A stretch of DNA of 64,000 bases, taken from assembly GCF_034190915.1 (NCBI RefSeq), contig NW_026947683.1, positions 186,001 to 250,000 on the forward strand, read 5' to 3'. This DNA comes from Cavia porcellus (taxonomy: Eukaryota > Chordata > Mammalia > Rodentia > Caviidae). Shown here piece by piece: positions 15,501-29,339 of the stretch. The notes under the pieces were generated by a model. That model was not told the origin of the DNA. It ran no database searches and worked only from the letters and a program-made list of their open reading frames with translations. The position numbers and the translations under genes are program-made. The first letter of the stretch is position 1. Every line of letters begins with the position of its first letter.

Positions 15501-15867
15501 GTAACACACACCCATACAATGCGCACCACGCTGTGATGTTTTTCTCACTCCTACTAGTGAATGTAATGTAACACACACCCATACAATGCGCACCTCCCCG
15601 TGATGTTTTTCTCACTCCTAGTAGTGAATCTAATGTAACACACACCCATAAAATGCGCACCACCCCGTGATGTTTTTCTCACTCCTACTAGTGAATCTAA
15701 TGTAACACACACCCATACAATGCGCACCACCCCGTGATGTTTTTCTCACTCCTACTAGTGAATCTAATGTAACACACACCCATACAATGCGCACCACCCC
15801 GTGATGTTTTTCTCACTCCTACTAGTGAATCTAATGTAACACACACCCATACAATGCGCAGCACCCC
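12521..15867. repeat. 50-monomer duplication, copy 2 (3347 bp)
   Basis: Every private mark I checked in copy 1 recurs here at exactly +3347 bp, including the 64-bp monomer (14062), ACGCTGTG near 15528 and the terminal GCAGCACC near 15859. I found no difference between the copies at the marker positions checked, which suggests a recent event. Similarity stops at 15868, where the next monomer carries A21T and C31 instead of the forms at 12521. Confidence 0.93.
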
Positions 15868-16871
15868 GTGATGTTTTTCTCACTCCTTCTAGTGAATCTA
15901 ATGTAACACACACCCATACCATGCGCACCACCCCGTGATGTTTTTCTCACTCCTACTAGTGAATCTAATGTAACACACACCCATACAATGCGCACCACCC
16001 CGTGATGTTTTTCTCACTACTACTAGTGAATGTAATGTAACACACACCCATACAATGCGCACCACCCCGTGATGTTTTTCTCACTCCTACTAGTGAATGT
16101 AATGTAACACACACCCATACAATGCGCACCACCCCTTGATGTGTTTCTCACTCCTACTAGTGAATGTAATGTAACACACACCCATACAATGCGCACCACC
16201 CCGTGATGATTTTCTCACTCCTACTAGTGAATCTAATGTAACACACACCCATACAATGCGCACCACTCCGTGATGTTTTTCTCACTCCTTCTAGTGAATC
16301 TAATGTAACACACACCCATACAATGCGCACCACCCCGTGATGTTTTTCTCACTCCTACTAGTGAATCTAATGTAACACACACCCATACAATGCGCACCAC
16401 CCCGTGATGTTTTTCTCACTCCTACTAGTGAATCTAATATAACACACACCCATGCAATGCGCACCATCCCGTGATGTTTTTCTCACTCCTACTAGTGAAT
16501 CTAATGTAACACACACCCATACAATGCGCACCACCCCGTGATGTTTTTCTCACTCCTACTAGTGAATGTAATGTAACACACACCCATACAATGCGCACCA
16601 CCCCGTGATGTTTTTCTCACTCCTACTAGTGAATGTAATGTAACACACACCCATACAATGCGCACCACCCCGTGATGTTTTCTCACTCCTACTAGTGAAT
16701 GTAATGTAACACACACCCATATAATGCGCACCTCCCCGTGATGTTTTTCTCACTCCTAGTAGTGAATCTAATGTAACACACACCCATAAAATGCGCACCA
16801 CCCCGTGATGTTTTTCTCACTCCTACTAGTGAATCTAATGTAACACACACCCATACAATGCGCACCACCCC
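15868..16871. repeat. Bridge of 15 satellite monomers between two large duplications
   Basis: Ordinary monomers carry the recurrent order CTTGATG (near 16136), GATGATT (near 16207) and TTCTAG (near 16289). Private changes include ATACCATGCG near 15917, CTCACTACTAC near 16014 and GATGTGTTTC near 16139. The 66-bp monomer at 16672 has lost one T of the T-run and is not seen elsewhere in the window. Confidence 0.8.
16672..16737. repeat. 66-bp monomer, T-run loss (single)
   Basis: GATGTTTTCTC instead of GATGTTTTTCTC: one T is missing from the T5 run. The monomer also has CATATAATG and the A63T end. No second copy of this form was found. Confidence 0.9.
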
Positions 16872-19800
16872 GTGATGTTTTTCTCATTCCTACTAGTGAA
16901 TGTAATGTAACACACACCCATACAATGCGCACCACCCCGTGATGTTTTTCTCACTCCTACTAGTCAATGTAATGTAACACACACCCATACAATGCGCACC
17001 ACCCCGTGATGTTTTTCTCACTCCTACTAGTGAATGTAATGTAACACACACCCATACAATGCGCACCACCCCGTGATGTTTTTCTCACTCCTACTAGTGA
17101 ATGTAATGTAACACACACCCATACAATGCGCACCTCACCGTGATGTTTTTCTCACTCCTAGTAGTGAATCTAATGTAACACACACCCATACAATGCGCAC
17201 CACCCCGTGATGTTTTTCTCACTCCTACTAGTGAATCTAATGTAACACACACCCATAAAATGCGCACCACCCCGTGATGTTTTTCTCACTCCTACTAGTG
17301 AATCTAATGTAACACACACCCATACAATGCGCACCGCCCCGTGATGTTTTTCTCACTCCTACTAGTGAATGTAATGTAACACACACCCATAAAACGCGCA
17401 CCACCCCGTGATGTTTTTCTCACTCCTTCTAGTGAATCTAATGTAACACACACCCATACAATGCGCACCACCCCGTGATGTTTTTCTCACTCCTACTAGT
17501 GAATCTAATGTAACACACACCCATACAATGCGCACCACCCCGTGATGTTTTTCTCACTCCTTCTAGTGAATCTAATGTAACACACACCCATACAATGCGC
17601 ACCACCCCGTGATGTTTTTCTCACTCCTACTAGTGAATCTAATGTAACACACACCCATACAATGCGCACCACCCCGTGATGTTTTTCTCACTCCTACTAG
17701 TGAATCTAATGTAACACACACCCATACAATGCGCACCACCCCGTGATGTTTTTCTCACTCCTACTAGTGAATCTAATGTAACACACACCCATACAATGCG
17801 CACCACCCCGTGATGTTTTTCTCACTCCTACAGGTGAATCTAATGTAACACACACCCATACAATGCGCACCACCCCGTGATGTTTTTCTCACTCCTACTA
17901 GTGAATCTAATGTAACACACACCCATACAATGCGCACCACCCCGTGATGTTTTTCTCACTCCTACTAGTGAATCTAATGTAACACACACCCATACAATGC
18001 GCACCACCCCGTGATGTTTTTCTCACTCCTACTAGTGAATCTAATGTAACACACACCCATACAATGCTCACCACCCCGTGATGTTTTTCTCACTCCTACT
18101 AGTGAATCTAATGTAACACACACCCATACAATGCGCACCACCCCGTGATGATTTTCTCACTCCTACTAGTGAATGTAATGTAACACACACCCATACAATG
18201 CGCACCACCCCGTGATGTTTTTCTCACTCCTTCTAGTGAATCTAATGTAACACACACCCATACAATGCGCACCACCCCGTGATGTTTTTCTCACTCCTAC
18301 TAGTGAATCTAATGTAACACACACCCATACAATGCGCACCACCCCGTGATGTTTTTCTCACTCCTACTAGTGAATCTAATGTAACACACACCCATAAAAT
18401 GCGCACCACCCCGTGATGTTTTTCTCACTCCTACTAGTGAATCTAATGTAACACACACCCATACAATGCGCACCACCCCGTGATGTTTTTCTCACTCCTA
18501 CTAGTGAATCTAATGTAACACACACCCATACAATGCGCACCACCCCGTGATGTTTTTCTCACTCCTACTAGTGAATGTAATGTAACACACACCCATACAA
18601 TGCGCACCACCCCGTGATGTTTTTCTCACTCCTCTTAGTGAATGTAATGTAACACACACCCATACAATGCGCACCACCCCGTGATGTTTTTCTCACTCCT
18701 CTTAGTGAATGTAATGTAATGTAACACACACCCATACAATGCGCACCACCCCATGATGTTTTTCTCACTCCTACTAGTGAATGTAATGTAACACACACCC
18801 ATAAAATGCGCACCACCCTTGATGTTTTTCTCACTCCTACTAGTGAATGTAATGTAAAACACACCCATACAATGCGCACCACCCCGTGATGTTTTTCTCA
18901 ATCCTACTAGTGAATGTAATGTGACACACACACATACAATGCGCACCACCCCGTGATGTTTTTCTCACTCCTACTAGTGAATGTAATGTGACACACACCC
19001 ATACAATGCGCACCACCCCGTGATTTTTTTCTCACTCCTACTAGTGAATCTAATATAACACACACCCATACAATGCGCACCACCCCGTGATGTTTCTCTC
19101 ACTCCTACTAGTGAATCTAATGTAACACACACCCATAAAATGCGCACCACCCCGTGATGTTTTTCTCACTCCTACTAGTGAATGTAATGTAACACACACC
19201 CATACAATGCGCACCTCCCCGTGATGTTTTTCTCACTCCTAGTAGTGAATCTAATGTAACACACACCCATACAATGCGCACCACCCCGTGATGTTTTTCT
19301 CACTCCTACTAGTGAATCTAATGTAACACACACCCATAAAATGCGCACCACCCCGTGATGTTTTTCTCACTCCTACTAGTGAATCTAATGTAACACACAC
19401 CCATACAATGCGCACCGCCCCGTGATGTTTTTCTCACTCCTACTAGTGAATGTAATGTAACACACACCCATACAATGCGCACCACCCCGTGATGTTTTTC
19501 TCACTCCTACTAGTGAATGTAATGTAACACACACCCATACAATGCGCACCACCCCTTGATGTTTTTCTCACTCCTACTAGTGAATGTAATGTAACACACA
19601 CCCATACAATGCGCACCACCCCGTGATGATTTTCTCACTCCTACTAGTGAATCTAATGTAACACACACCCATACAATGCGCACCACCCCGTGATGTTTTT
19701 CTCCCTCCTTCTAGTGAATCTAATGTAACACACACCCATACAATGCGCACCACACCGTGATGTTTTTCTCACTCCTACTAGTGAATCTAATGTAACACAC

Positions 19801-21096
19801 ACCCATACAATGCGCACCACCCCGTGATGTTTTTTTCACTCCTACTAGTGAATCTAATGTAACACACACCCATACAATGCGCACCACCCCGTGATGTTTT
19901 TCTCACTCCTACTAGTGAATGTAATGTAACACACACCCATACAATGCGCACCACCACGTGATGTTTTTCTCACTCCTACTAGTGAATGTAATGTAACACA
20001 CACCCATACAATGCGCACCACCCCGTGATGTTTTTCTCACTCCTCTTAGTGAATGTAATGTAACACACACCCATACAATGCGCACCACCCCATGATGTTT
20101 TTCTCACTCCTACTAGTGAATGTAATGTAACACACACCCATAAAATGCGCACCACCCCATGATGTTTTTCTCACTCCTACTAGTGAATGTAATGTAAAAC
20201 ACACCCATACAATGCGCACCACCCCGTGATGTTTTTCTCACTCCTACTAGTGAATGTAATGTGACACACACATGTACAATGCGCACCACCCCGTGATGTT
20301 TTTCTCACTCCTACTAGTGAATGTAAGGTGACACACACCCATACAATGCGCACCACCCCGTGATGTTTTTCTCACTCCTACTAGTGAATCTAATGTGACA
20401 CACACCCATACAATGCGCACCACCCCGTGATGTTTTTCTCACTCCTACTAGTGAATCTAATATAACACACACCCATGCAATGCGCACCACCCCGTGATGT
20501 TTTTCTCACTCCTACTAGTGAATCTAATGTAACACACACCCATACAATGCGCACCACCCCGTGATGTTTTTCTCACTCCTACTAGTGAATGTAATGTAAC
20601 ACACACCCATACAATGCGCACCACCCCGTGATGTTTTTCTCACTCCTACTAGTGAATGTAATGTAACACACACCCATACAATGCGCACCACCCCGTGATG
20701 TTTTTCTCACTCCTACTAGTGAATCTAATGTAACACACACCCATACAATGCGCACCACCCCGTGATGTTTTTCTCACTCCTACTAGTGAATGTAATGTAA
20801 CACACACCCATACAATGCGCACCACCCCGTGATGTTTTTCTCACTCCTACTAGTGAATGTAATGTAACACACACCCATACAATGCGCACCACCCCGTGAT
20901 GTTTTTCTCACTCCTACTAGTGAATGTAATGTAACACACACCCATACAATGCGCACCTCCCCGTGATGTTTTTCTCACTCCTACTAGTGAATGTAATGTA
21001 ACACACACCCATACAATGCGCACCACCCCGTGATGATTTTCTCACTCCTACTAGTGAATCTAATGTAACACACACCCATACAATGCGCACCACCCC
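16872..21096. repeat. 63-monomer duplication, copy 1 (4225 bp)
   Basis: Copy 2 follows directly at +4225 bp, which is 63 x 67 plus 4. The extra 4 bp come from a 72-bp monomer (18681, +5) and a 66-bp monomer (18753, -1), both present in each copy. Other shared marks are TAGTCAATG (16961), CACCTCACCG (17131), CACCGCCCC (near 17334), CTACAGGTG (near 17829), CTCAATCC (near 18898), GATTTTTTT (19022), CTCCCTCC (19701) and CACATGTAC (near 20270). The exact left edge could shift by one monomer. Confidence 0.93.
18681..18752. repeat. 72-bp monomer, extra TAATG unit (also 22906-22977)
   Basis: The pair of AATGT units at 29-37 of the monomer has become three, a 5-bp gain that looks like replication slippage. 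It is the only length gain I found and occurs once per 63-monomer copy. The following monomer (18753-18818 and 22978-23043) has lost one C before CTTGATG. Confidence 0.93.
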
Positions 21097-24000
21097 GTGA
21101 TGTTTTTCTCACTCCTTCTAGTGAATGTAATGTAACACACACCCATACAATGCGCACCACCCCGTGATGTTTTTCTCACTCCTACTAGTCAATGTAATGT
21201 AACACACACCCATACAATGCGCACCACCCCGTGATGTTTTTCTCACTCCTACTAGTGAATGTAATGTAACACACACCCATACAATGCGCACCACCCCGTG
21301 ATGTTTTTCTCACTCCTACTAGTGAATGTAATGTAACACACACCCATACAATGCGCACCTCACCGTGATGTTTTTCTCACTCCTAGTAGTGAATCTAATG
21401 TAACACACACCCATACAATGCGCACCACCCCGTGATGTTTTTCTCACTCCTACTAGTGAATCTAATGTAACACACACCCATAAAATGCGCACCACCCCGT
21501 GATGTTTTTCTCACTCCTACTAGTGAATCTAATGTAACACACACCCATACAATGCGCACCGCCCCGTGATGTTTTTCTCACTCCTACTAGTGAATGTAAT
21601 GTAACACACACCCATAAAACGCGCACCACCCCGTGATGTTTTTCTCACTCCTTCTAGTGAATCTAATGTAACACACACCCATACAATGCGCACCACCCCG
21701 TGATGTTTTTCTCACTCCTACTAGTGAATCTAATGTAACACACACCCATACAATGCGCACCACCCCGTGATGTTTTTCTCACTCCTTCTAGTGAATCTAA
21801 TGTAACACACACCCATACAATGCGCACCACCCCGTGATGTTTTTCTCACTCCTACTAGTGAATCTAATGTAACACACACCCATACAATGCGCACCACCCC
21901 GTGATGTTTTTCTCACTCCTACTAGTGAATCTAATGTAACACACACCCATACAATGCGCACCACCCCGTGATGTTTTTCTCACTCCTACTAGTGAATCTA
22001 ATGTAACACACACCCATACAATGCGCACCACCCCGTGATGTTTTTCTCACTCCTACAGGTGAATCTAATGTAACACACACCCATACAATGCGCACCACCC
22101 CGTGATGTTTTTCTCACTCCTACTAGTGAATCTAATGTAACACACACCCATACAATGCGCACCACCCCGTGATGTTTTTCTCACTCCTACTAGTGAATCT
22201 AATGTAACACACACCCATACAATGCGCACCACCCCGTGATGTTTTTCTCACTCCTACTAGTGAATCTAATGTAACACACACCCATACAATGCTCACCACC
22301 CCGTGATGTTTTTCTCACTCCTACTACTGAATCTAATGTAACACACACCCATACAATGCGCACCACCCCGTGATGATTTTCTCACTCCTACTAGTGAATG
22401 TAATGTAACACACACCCATACAATGCGCACCACCCCGTGATGTTTTTCTCACTCCTTCTAGTGAATCTAATGTAACACACACCCATACAATGCGCACCAC
22501 CCCGTGATGTTTTTCTCACTCCTACTAGTGAATCTAATGTAACACACACCCATACAATGCGCACCACCCCGTGATGTTTTTCTCACTCCTACTAGTGAAT
22601 CTAATGTAACACACACCCATAAAATGCGCACCACCCCGTGATGTTTTTCTCACTCCTACTAGTGAATCTAATGTAACACACACCCATACAATGCGCACCA
22701 CCCCGTGATGTTTTTCTCACTCCTACTAGTGAATCTAATGTAACACACACCCATACAATGCGCACCACCCCGTGATGTTTTTCTCACTCCTACTAGTGAA
22801 TGTAATGTAACACACACCCATACAATGCGCACCACCCCGTGATGTTTTTCTCACTCCTCTTAGTGAATGTAATGTAACACACACCCATACAATGCGCACC
22901 ACCCCGTGATGTTTTTCTCACTCCTCTTAGTGAATGTAATGTAATGTAACACACACCCATACAATGCGCACCACCCCATGATGTTTTTCTCACTCCTACT
23001 AGTGAATGTAATGTAACACACACCCATAAAATGCGCACCACCCTTGATGTTTTTCTCACTCCTACTAGTGAATGTAATGTAAAACACACCCATACAATGC
23101 GCACCACCCCGTGATGTTTTTCTCAATCCTACTAGTGAATGTAATGTGACACACACACATACAATGCGCACCACCCCGTGATGTTTTTCTCACTCCTACT
23201 AGTGAATGTAATGTGACACACACCCATACAATGCGCACCACCCCGTGATTTTTTTCTCACTCCTACTAGTGAATCTAATATAACACACACCCATACAATG
23301 CGCACCACCCCGTGATGTTTCTCTCACTCCTACTAGTGAATCTAATGTAACACACACCCATAAAATGCGCACCACCCCGTGATGTTTTTCTCACTCCTAC
23401 TAGTGAATGTAATGTAACACACACCCATACAATGCGCACCTCCCCGTGATGTTTTTCTCACTCCTAGTAGTGAATCTAATGTAACACACACCCATACAAT
23501 GCGCACCACCCCGTGATGTTTTTCTCACTCCTACTAGTGAATCTAATGTAACACACACCCATAAAATGCGCACCACCCCGTGATGTTTTTCTCACTCCTA
23601 CTAGTGAATCTAATGTAACACACACCCATACAATGCGCACCACCCCGTGATGTTTTTCTCACTCCTACTAGTGAATGTAATGTAACACACACCCATACAA
23701 TGCGCACCACCCCGTGATGTTTTTCTCACTCCTACTAGTGAATGTAATGTAACACACACCCATACAATGCGCACCACCCCTTGATGTTTTTCTCACTCCT
23801 ACTAGTGAATGTAATGTAACACACACCCATACAATGCGCACCACCCCGTGATGATTTTCTCACTCCTACTAGTGAATCTAATGTAACACACACCCATACA
23901 ATGCGCACCACCCCGTGATGTTTTTCTCCCTCCTTCTAGTGAATCTAATGTAACACACACCCATACAATGCGCACCACACCGTGATGTTTTTCTCACTCC

Positions 24001-25321
24001 TACTAGTGAATCTAATGTAACACACACCCATACAATGCGCACCACCCCGTGATGTTTTTTTCACTCCTACTAGTGAATCTAATGTAACACACACCCATAC
24101 AATGCGCACCACCCCGTGATGTTTTTCTCACTCCTACTAGTGAATGTAATGTAACACACACCCATACAATGCGCACCACCACGTGATGTTTTTCTCACTC
24201 CTACTAGTGAATGTAATGTAACACACACCCATACAATGCGCACCACCCCGTGATGTTTTTCTCACTCCTCTTAGTGAATGTAATGTAACACACACCCATA
24301 CAATGCGCACCACCCCATGATGTTTTTCTCACTCCTACTAGTGAATGTAATGTAACACACACCCATAAAATGCGCACCACCCCATGATGTTTTTCTCACT
24401 CCTACTAGTGAATGTAATGTAAAACACACCCATACAATGCGCACCACCCCGTGATGTTTTTCTCACTCCTACTAGTGAATGTAATGTGACACACACATGT
24501 ACAATGCGCACCACCCCGTGATGTTTTTCTCACTCCTACTAGTGAATGTAAGGTAACACACACCCATACAATGCGCACCACCCCGTGATGTTTTTCTCAC
24601 TCCTACTAGTGAATCTAATGTGACACACACCCATACAATGCGCACCACCCCGTGATGTTTTTCTCACTCCTACTAGTGAATCTAATATAACACACACCCA
24701 TGCAATGCGCACCACCCCGTGATGTTTTTCTCACTCCTACTAGTGAATCTAATGTAACACACACCCATACAATGCGCACCACCCCGTGATGTTTTTCTCA
24801 CTCCTACTAGTGAATGTAATGTAACACACACCCATACAATGCGCACCACCCCGTGATGTTTTTCTCACTCCTACTAGTGAATGTAATGTAACACACACCC
24901 ATACAATGCGCACCACCCCGTGATGTTTTTCTCACTCCTACTAGCGAATCTAATGTAACACACACCCATACAATGCGCACCACCCCGTGATGTTTTTCTC
25001 ACTCCTACTAGTGAATGTAATGTAACACACACCCATACAATGCGCACCACCCCGTGATGTTTTTCTCACTCCTACTAGTGAATGTAATGTAACACACACC
25101 CATACAATGCGCACCACCCCGTGATGTTTTTCTCACTCCTACTAGTGAATGTAATGTAACACACACCCATACAATGCGCACCTCCCCGTGATGTTTTTCT
25201 CACTCCTACTAGTGAATGTAATGTAACACACACCCATACAATGCGCACCACCCCGTGATGATTTTCTCACTCCTACTAGTGAATCTAATGTAACACACAC
25301 CCATACAATGCGCACCACCCC
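21097..25321. repeat. 63-monomer duplication, copy 2 (4225 bp)
   Basis: All the marks listed for copy 1 recur at +4225 bp. A few substitutions separate the copies. Copy 1 has CACCGCCCC near 19415 where copy 2 has the consensus. GTAAGGTGAC near 20325 in copy 1 is GTAAGGTAAC here. CTACTACTG near 22322 and CTAGCGAATC near 24943 are found only in copy 2. The duplication is therefore somewhat older than, or has mutated more than, the 50-monomer one. Confidence 0.92.
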
Positions 25322-25388
25322 GTGATGTTTTTCTCACTCCTTCTAGTGAATGTAATGTAACACACACACATACAATGCGCACCTCCCC

Positions 25389-27531
25389 GTGATGTTTTTC
25401 TCACTCCTAGTAGTGAATCTAATGTAACACACACCCATAAAATGCGCACCACCCCGTGATGTTTTTCTCACTCCTACTAGTGAATGTAATGTAACACACA
25501 CCCATACAATGCGCACCTCCCCGTGATGTTTTTCTCACTCCTACTAGTGAATGTAATGTAACACACACCCATACAATGCGCACCACCCCGTGATGATTTT
25601 CTCACTCCTACTAGTGAATCTAATGTAACACACACCCATACAATGCGCACCACCCCGTGATGTTTTTCTCACTCCTTCTAGTGAATGTAATGTAACACAC
25701 ACCCATACAATGCGCACCTCCCCGTGATGTTTTTCTCACTCCTAGTAGTGAATCTAATGTAACACACACCCATACAATGCGCACCACCCCGTGATGTTTT
25801 TCTCACTCCTACTAGTGAATGTAATGTAACACACACCCATACAATGCGCACCTCCCCGTGATGTTTTTCTCACTCCTAGTAGTGAATCTAATGTAACACA
25901 CACCCATAAAATGCGCACCACCCCGTGATGTTTTTCTCACTCCTACTAGTGAATGTAATGTAACACACACCCATACAATGCGCACCACCCCGTGATGTTT
26001 TTCTCACTCCTACTAGTGAATCTAATGTAACACACACCCATACAATGCGCACCACCCCGTGATGTTTTTCTCACTCCTACTAGTGAATGTAATGTAACAC
26101 ACACCCATACAATGCGCACCACCCCGTGATGTTTTTTCACTCCTACTAGTGAATGTAATGTAACACACACCCATACAATGCGCACCACCCCGTGATGTTT
26201 TTCTCACTCCTACTAGTGAATGTAATGTAACACACACCCATACAATGCGCACCACCCCGTGATGTTTTTCTCACTCCTACTAGTGAATGTAATGTAACAC
26301 ACACCCATACAATGCGCACCACCCCGTGATGTTTTTCTCACTCCTACTAGTGAATGTAATGTAACACACACCCATACAATGCGCACCTCCCCGTGATGTT
26401 TTTCCCACTCCTAGTAGTGAATCTAATGTAACACACACCCATAAAATGCGCACCACCCCGTGATGTTTTTCTCACTCCTACTAGTGAATCTAATGTAACA
26501 CACACCCATAAAATGCGCACCACCCCGTGATGTTTTTCTCACTCCTACTAGTGAATCTAATGTAACACACACCCATACAATGCGCACCACCCCGTGATGT
26601 TTTTCTCACTCCTACTAGTGAATGTAATGTAACACACACCCATACAATGCGAACCACCCCGTGATGTTTTTCTCACTCCTACTAGTGAATGTAATGTAAC
26701 ACACACCCATAAAATGCGCACCACCCCGTGATGTTTTTCTCACTCCTTCTAGTGAATCTAATGTAACACACACCCATACAATGCGCACCACCCCGTGATT
26801 TTTTTCTCACTCCTACTAGTGAATCTAATGTAACACACACCCATACAATGCGCACCACCCCCTGATGTTTTTCTCACTCCTACTAGTGAATCTAATGTAA
26901 CACACACCCATACAATGCGCACCACCCCGTGATGTTTTTCTCACTCCTACTAGTGAATCTAATGTAACACACACCCATACAATGCGCACCACCCCGTGAT
27001 GTTTTTCTCACTCCTACTAGTGAATCTAATGTAACACACACCCATACAATGCGCACCACCCCGTGATGTTTTTCTCACTCCTACTAGTGAATGTAATGTA
27101 ACACACACCCATACAATGCGCACCACCCCGTGATGTTTTTCTCACTCCTACTAGTGAATGTAATGTAACACACACCCATACAATGCGCACCACCCCGTGA
27201 TGTTTTTCTCACTCCTACTAGTGAATGTAATGTAACACACACCCATACAATGCGCACCTCCCCTTGATGTTTTTCTCACTCCTACTAGTGAATGTAATGT
27301 AACACACACCCATACAATGCGCACCACCCCGTGATGATTTTCTCACTCCTACTAGTGAATCTAATGTAACACACACCCATACAATGCGCACCACCCCGTG
27401 ATGTTTTTCTCACTCCTTCTAGTGAATCTAACGTAACACACACCCATACAATGCGCACCACCCCGTGATGTTTTTCTCACTCCTACTAGTGAATCTAATG
27501 TAACACACACCCATACAATGCGCACCTCCCC
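25389..27531. repeat. 32-monomer duplication, copy 1 (2143 bp)
   Basis: The offset to copy 2 is 2143 bp (32 x 67 less 1). The missing base is in the 66-bp monomer at 26126, where TTTTTCTC has become TTTTTTC. Shared order: C22G monomers with CATAAAA, CCTCCCC, GATGATT, TTCTAG, CCTCCCC, then the 66-bp monomer, TTTTTCCCACTCC near 26400 and GCGAACC near 26649. Confidence 0.88.
26126..26191. repeat. 66-bp monomer, TTTTTTC form (also 28269 and 34365)
   Basis: One base is lost where the T-run meets CTC, so TTTTTCTCAC reads TTTTTTCAC. Three copies at +2143 and +6096 bp link the 32-monomer duplication to the dispersed 52-monomer block. Confidence 0.93.
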
Positions 27532-29339
27532 GTGATGTTTTTCGCACTCCTAGTAGTGAATCTAATGTAACACACACCCATAAAATGCGCACCACCCCGT
27601 GATGTTTTTCTCACTCCTACTAGTGAATGTAATGTAACACACACCCATACAATGCGCACCTCCCCGTGATGTTTTTCTCACTCCTACTAGTGAATGTAAT
27701 GTAACACACACCCATACAATGCGCACCACCCCGTGATGATTTTCTCACTCCTACTAGTGAATCTAATGTAACACACACCCATACAATGCGCACCACCCCG
27801 TGATGTTTTTCTCACTCCTTCTAGTGAATGTAATGTAACACACACCCATAAAATGCGCACCTCCCCGTGATGTTTTTCTCACTCCTAGTAGTGAATCTAA
27901 TGTAACACACACCCATACAATGCGCACCACCCCGTGATGTTTTTCTCACTCCTACTAGTGAATGTAATGTAACACACACCCATACAATGCGCACCTCCCC
28001 GTGATGTTTTTCTCACTCCTAGTAGTGAATCTAATGTAACACACACCCATAAAATGCGCACCACCCCGTGATGTTTTTCTCACTCCTACTAGTGAATGTA
28101 ATGTAACACACACCCATACAATGCGCACCACCCCGTGATGTTTTTCTCACTCCTACTAGTGAATCTAATGTAACACACACCCATACAATGCGCACCACCC
28201 CGTGATGTTTTTCTCACTCCTACTAGTGAATGTAATGTAACACACACCCATACAATGCGCACCACCCCGTGATGTTTTTTCACTCCTACTAGTGAATGTA
28301 ATGTAACACACACCCATACAATGCGCACCACCCCGTGATGTTTTTCTCACTCCTACTAGTGAATGTAATGTAACACACACCCATACAATGCGCACCACCC
28401 CGTGATGTTTTTCTCACTCCTACTAGTGAATGTAATGTAACACACACCCATACAATGCGCACCACCCCGTGATATTTTTCTCACTCCTACTAGTGAATGT
28501 AATGTAACACACACCCATACAATGCGCACCTCCCCGTGATGTTTTTCCCACTCCTAGTAGTGAATCTAATGTAACACACACCCATAAAATGCGCACCACC
28601 CCGTGATGTTTTTCTCACTCCTACTAGTGAATCTAATGTAACACACACCCATAAAATGCGCACCACCCCGTGATGTTTTTCTCACTCCTACTAGTGAATC
28701 TAATGTAACACACACCCATACAATGCGCACCACCCCGTGATGTTTTTCTCACTCCTACTAGTGAATGTAATGTAACACACACCCATACAATGCGAACCAC
28801 CCCGTGATGTTTTTCTCACTCCTACTAGTGAATGTAATGTAACACACACCCATAAAATGCGCACCACCCCGTGATGTTTTTCTCACTCCTTCTAGTGAAT
28901 CTAATGTAACACACACCCATACAATGCGCACCACCCCGTGATTTTTTTCTCACTCCTACTAGTGAATCTAATGTAACACACACCCATACAATGCGCACCA
29001 CCCCCTGATGTTTTTCTCACTCCTACTTGTGAATGTAATGTAACACACACCCATACAATGCGCACCTCCCCTTGATGTTTTTCTCACTCCTACTAGTGAA
29101 TGTAATGTAACACACACCCATACAATGCGCACCACCCCGTGATGATTTTCTCACTCCTACTAGTGAATCTAATGTAACACACACCCATACAATGCGCACC
29201 ACCCCGTGATGATTTTCTCACTCCTTCTAGTGAATCTAATGTAACACACACCCATACAATGCGCACCAGCCCGTGATGTTTTTCTCACTCCTACTAGTGA
29301 ATCTAATGTAACACACACCCATACAATGCGCACCACCCC
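27532..29339. repeat. 32-monomer duplication, copy 2, shortened to 27 monomers
   Basis: This matches copy 1 at +2143 bp up to the monomer containing CTACTTGTG near 29022. From the CTTGATG monomer at 29072 (partner 27264) the offset drops to 1808 bp, so exactly five monomers are missing. Private changes include TTCGCACTCC near 27542 and GATATTTTT near 28472, the latter shared with 34568. Confidence 0.85.
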
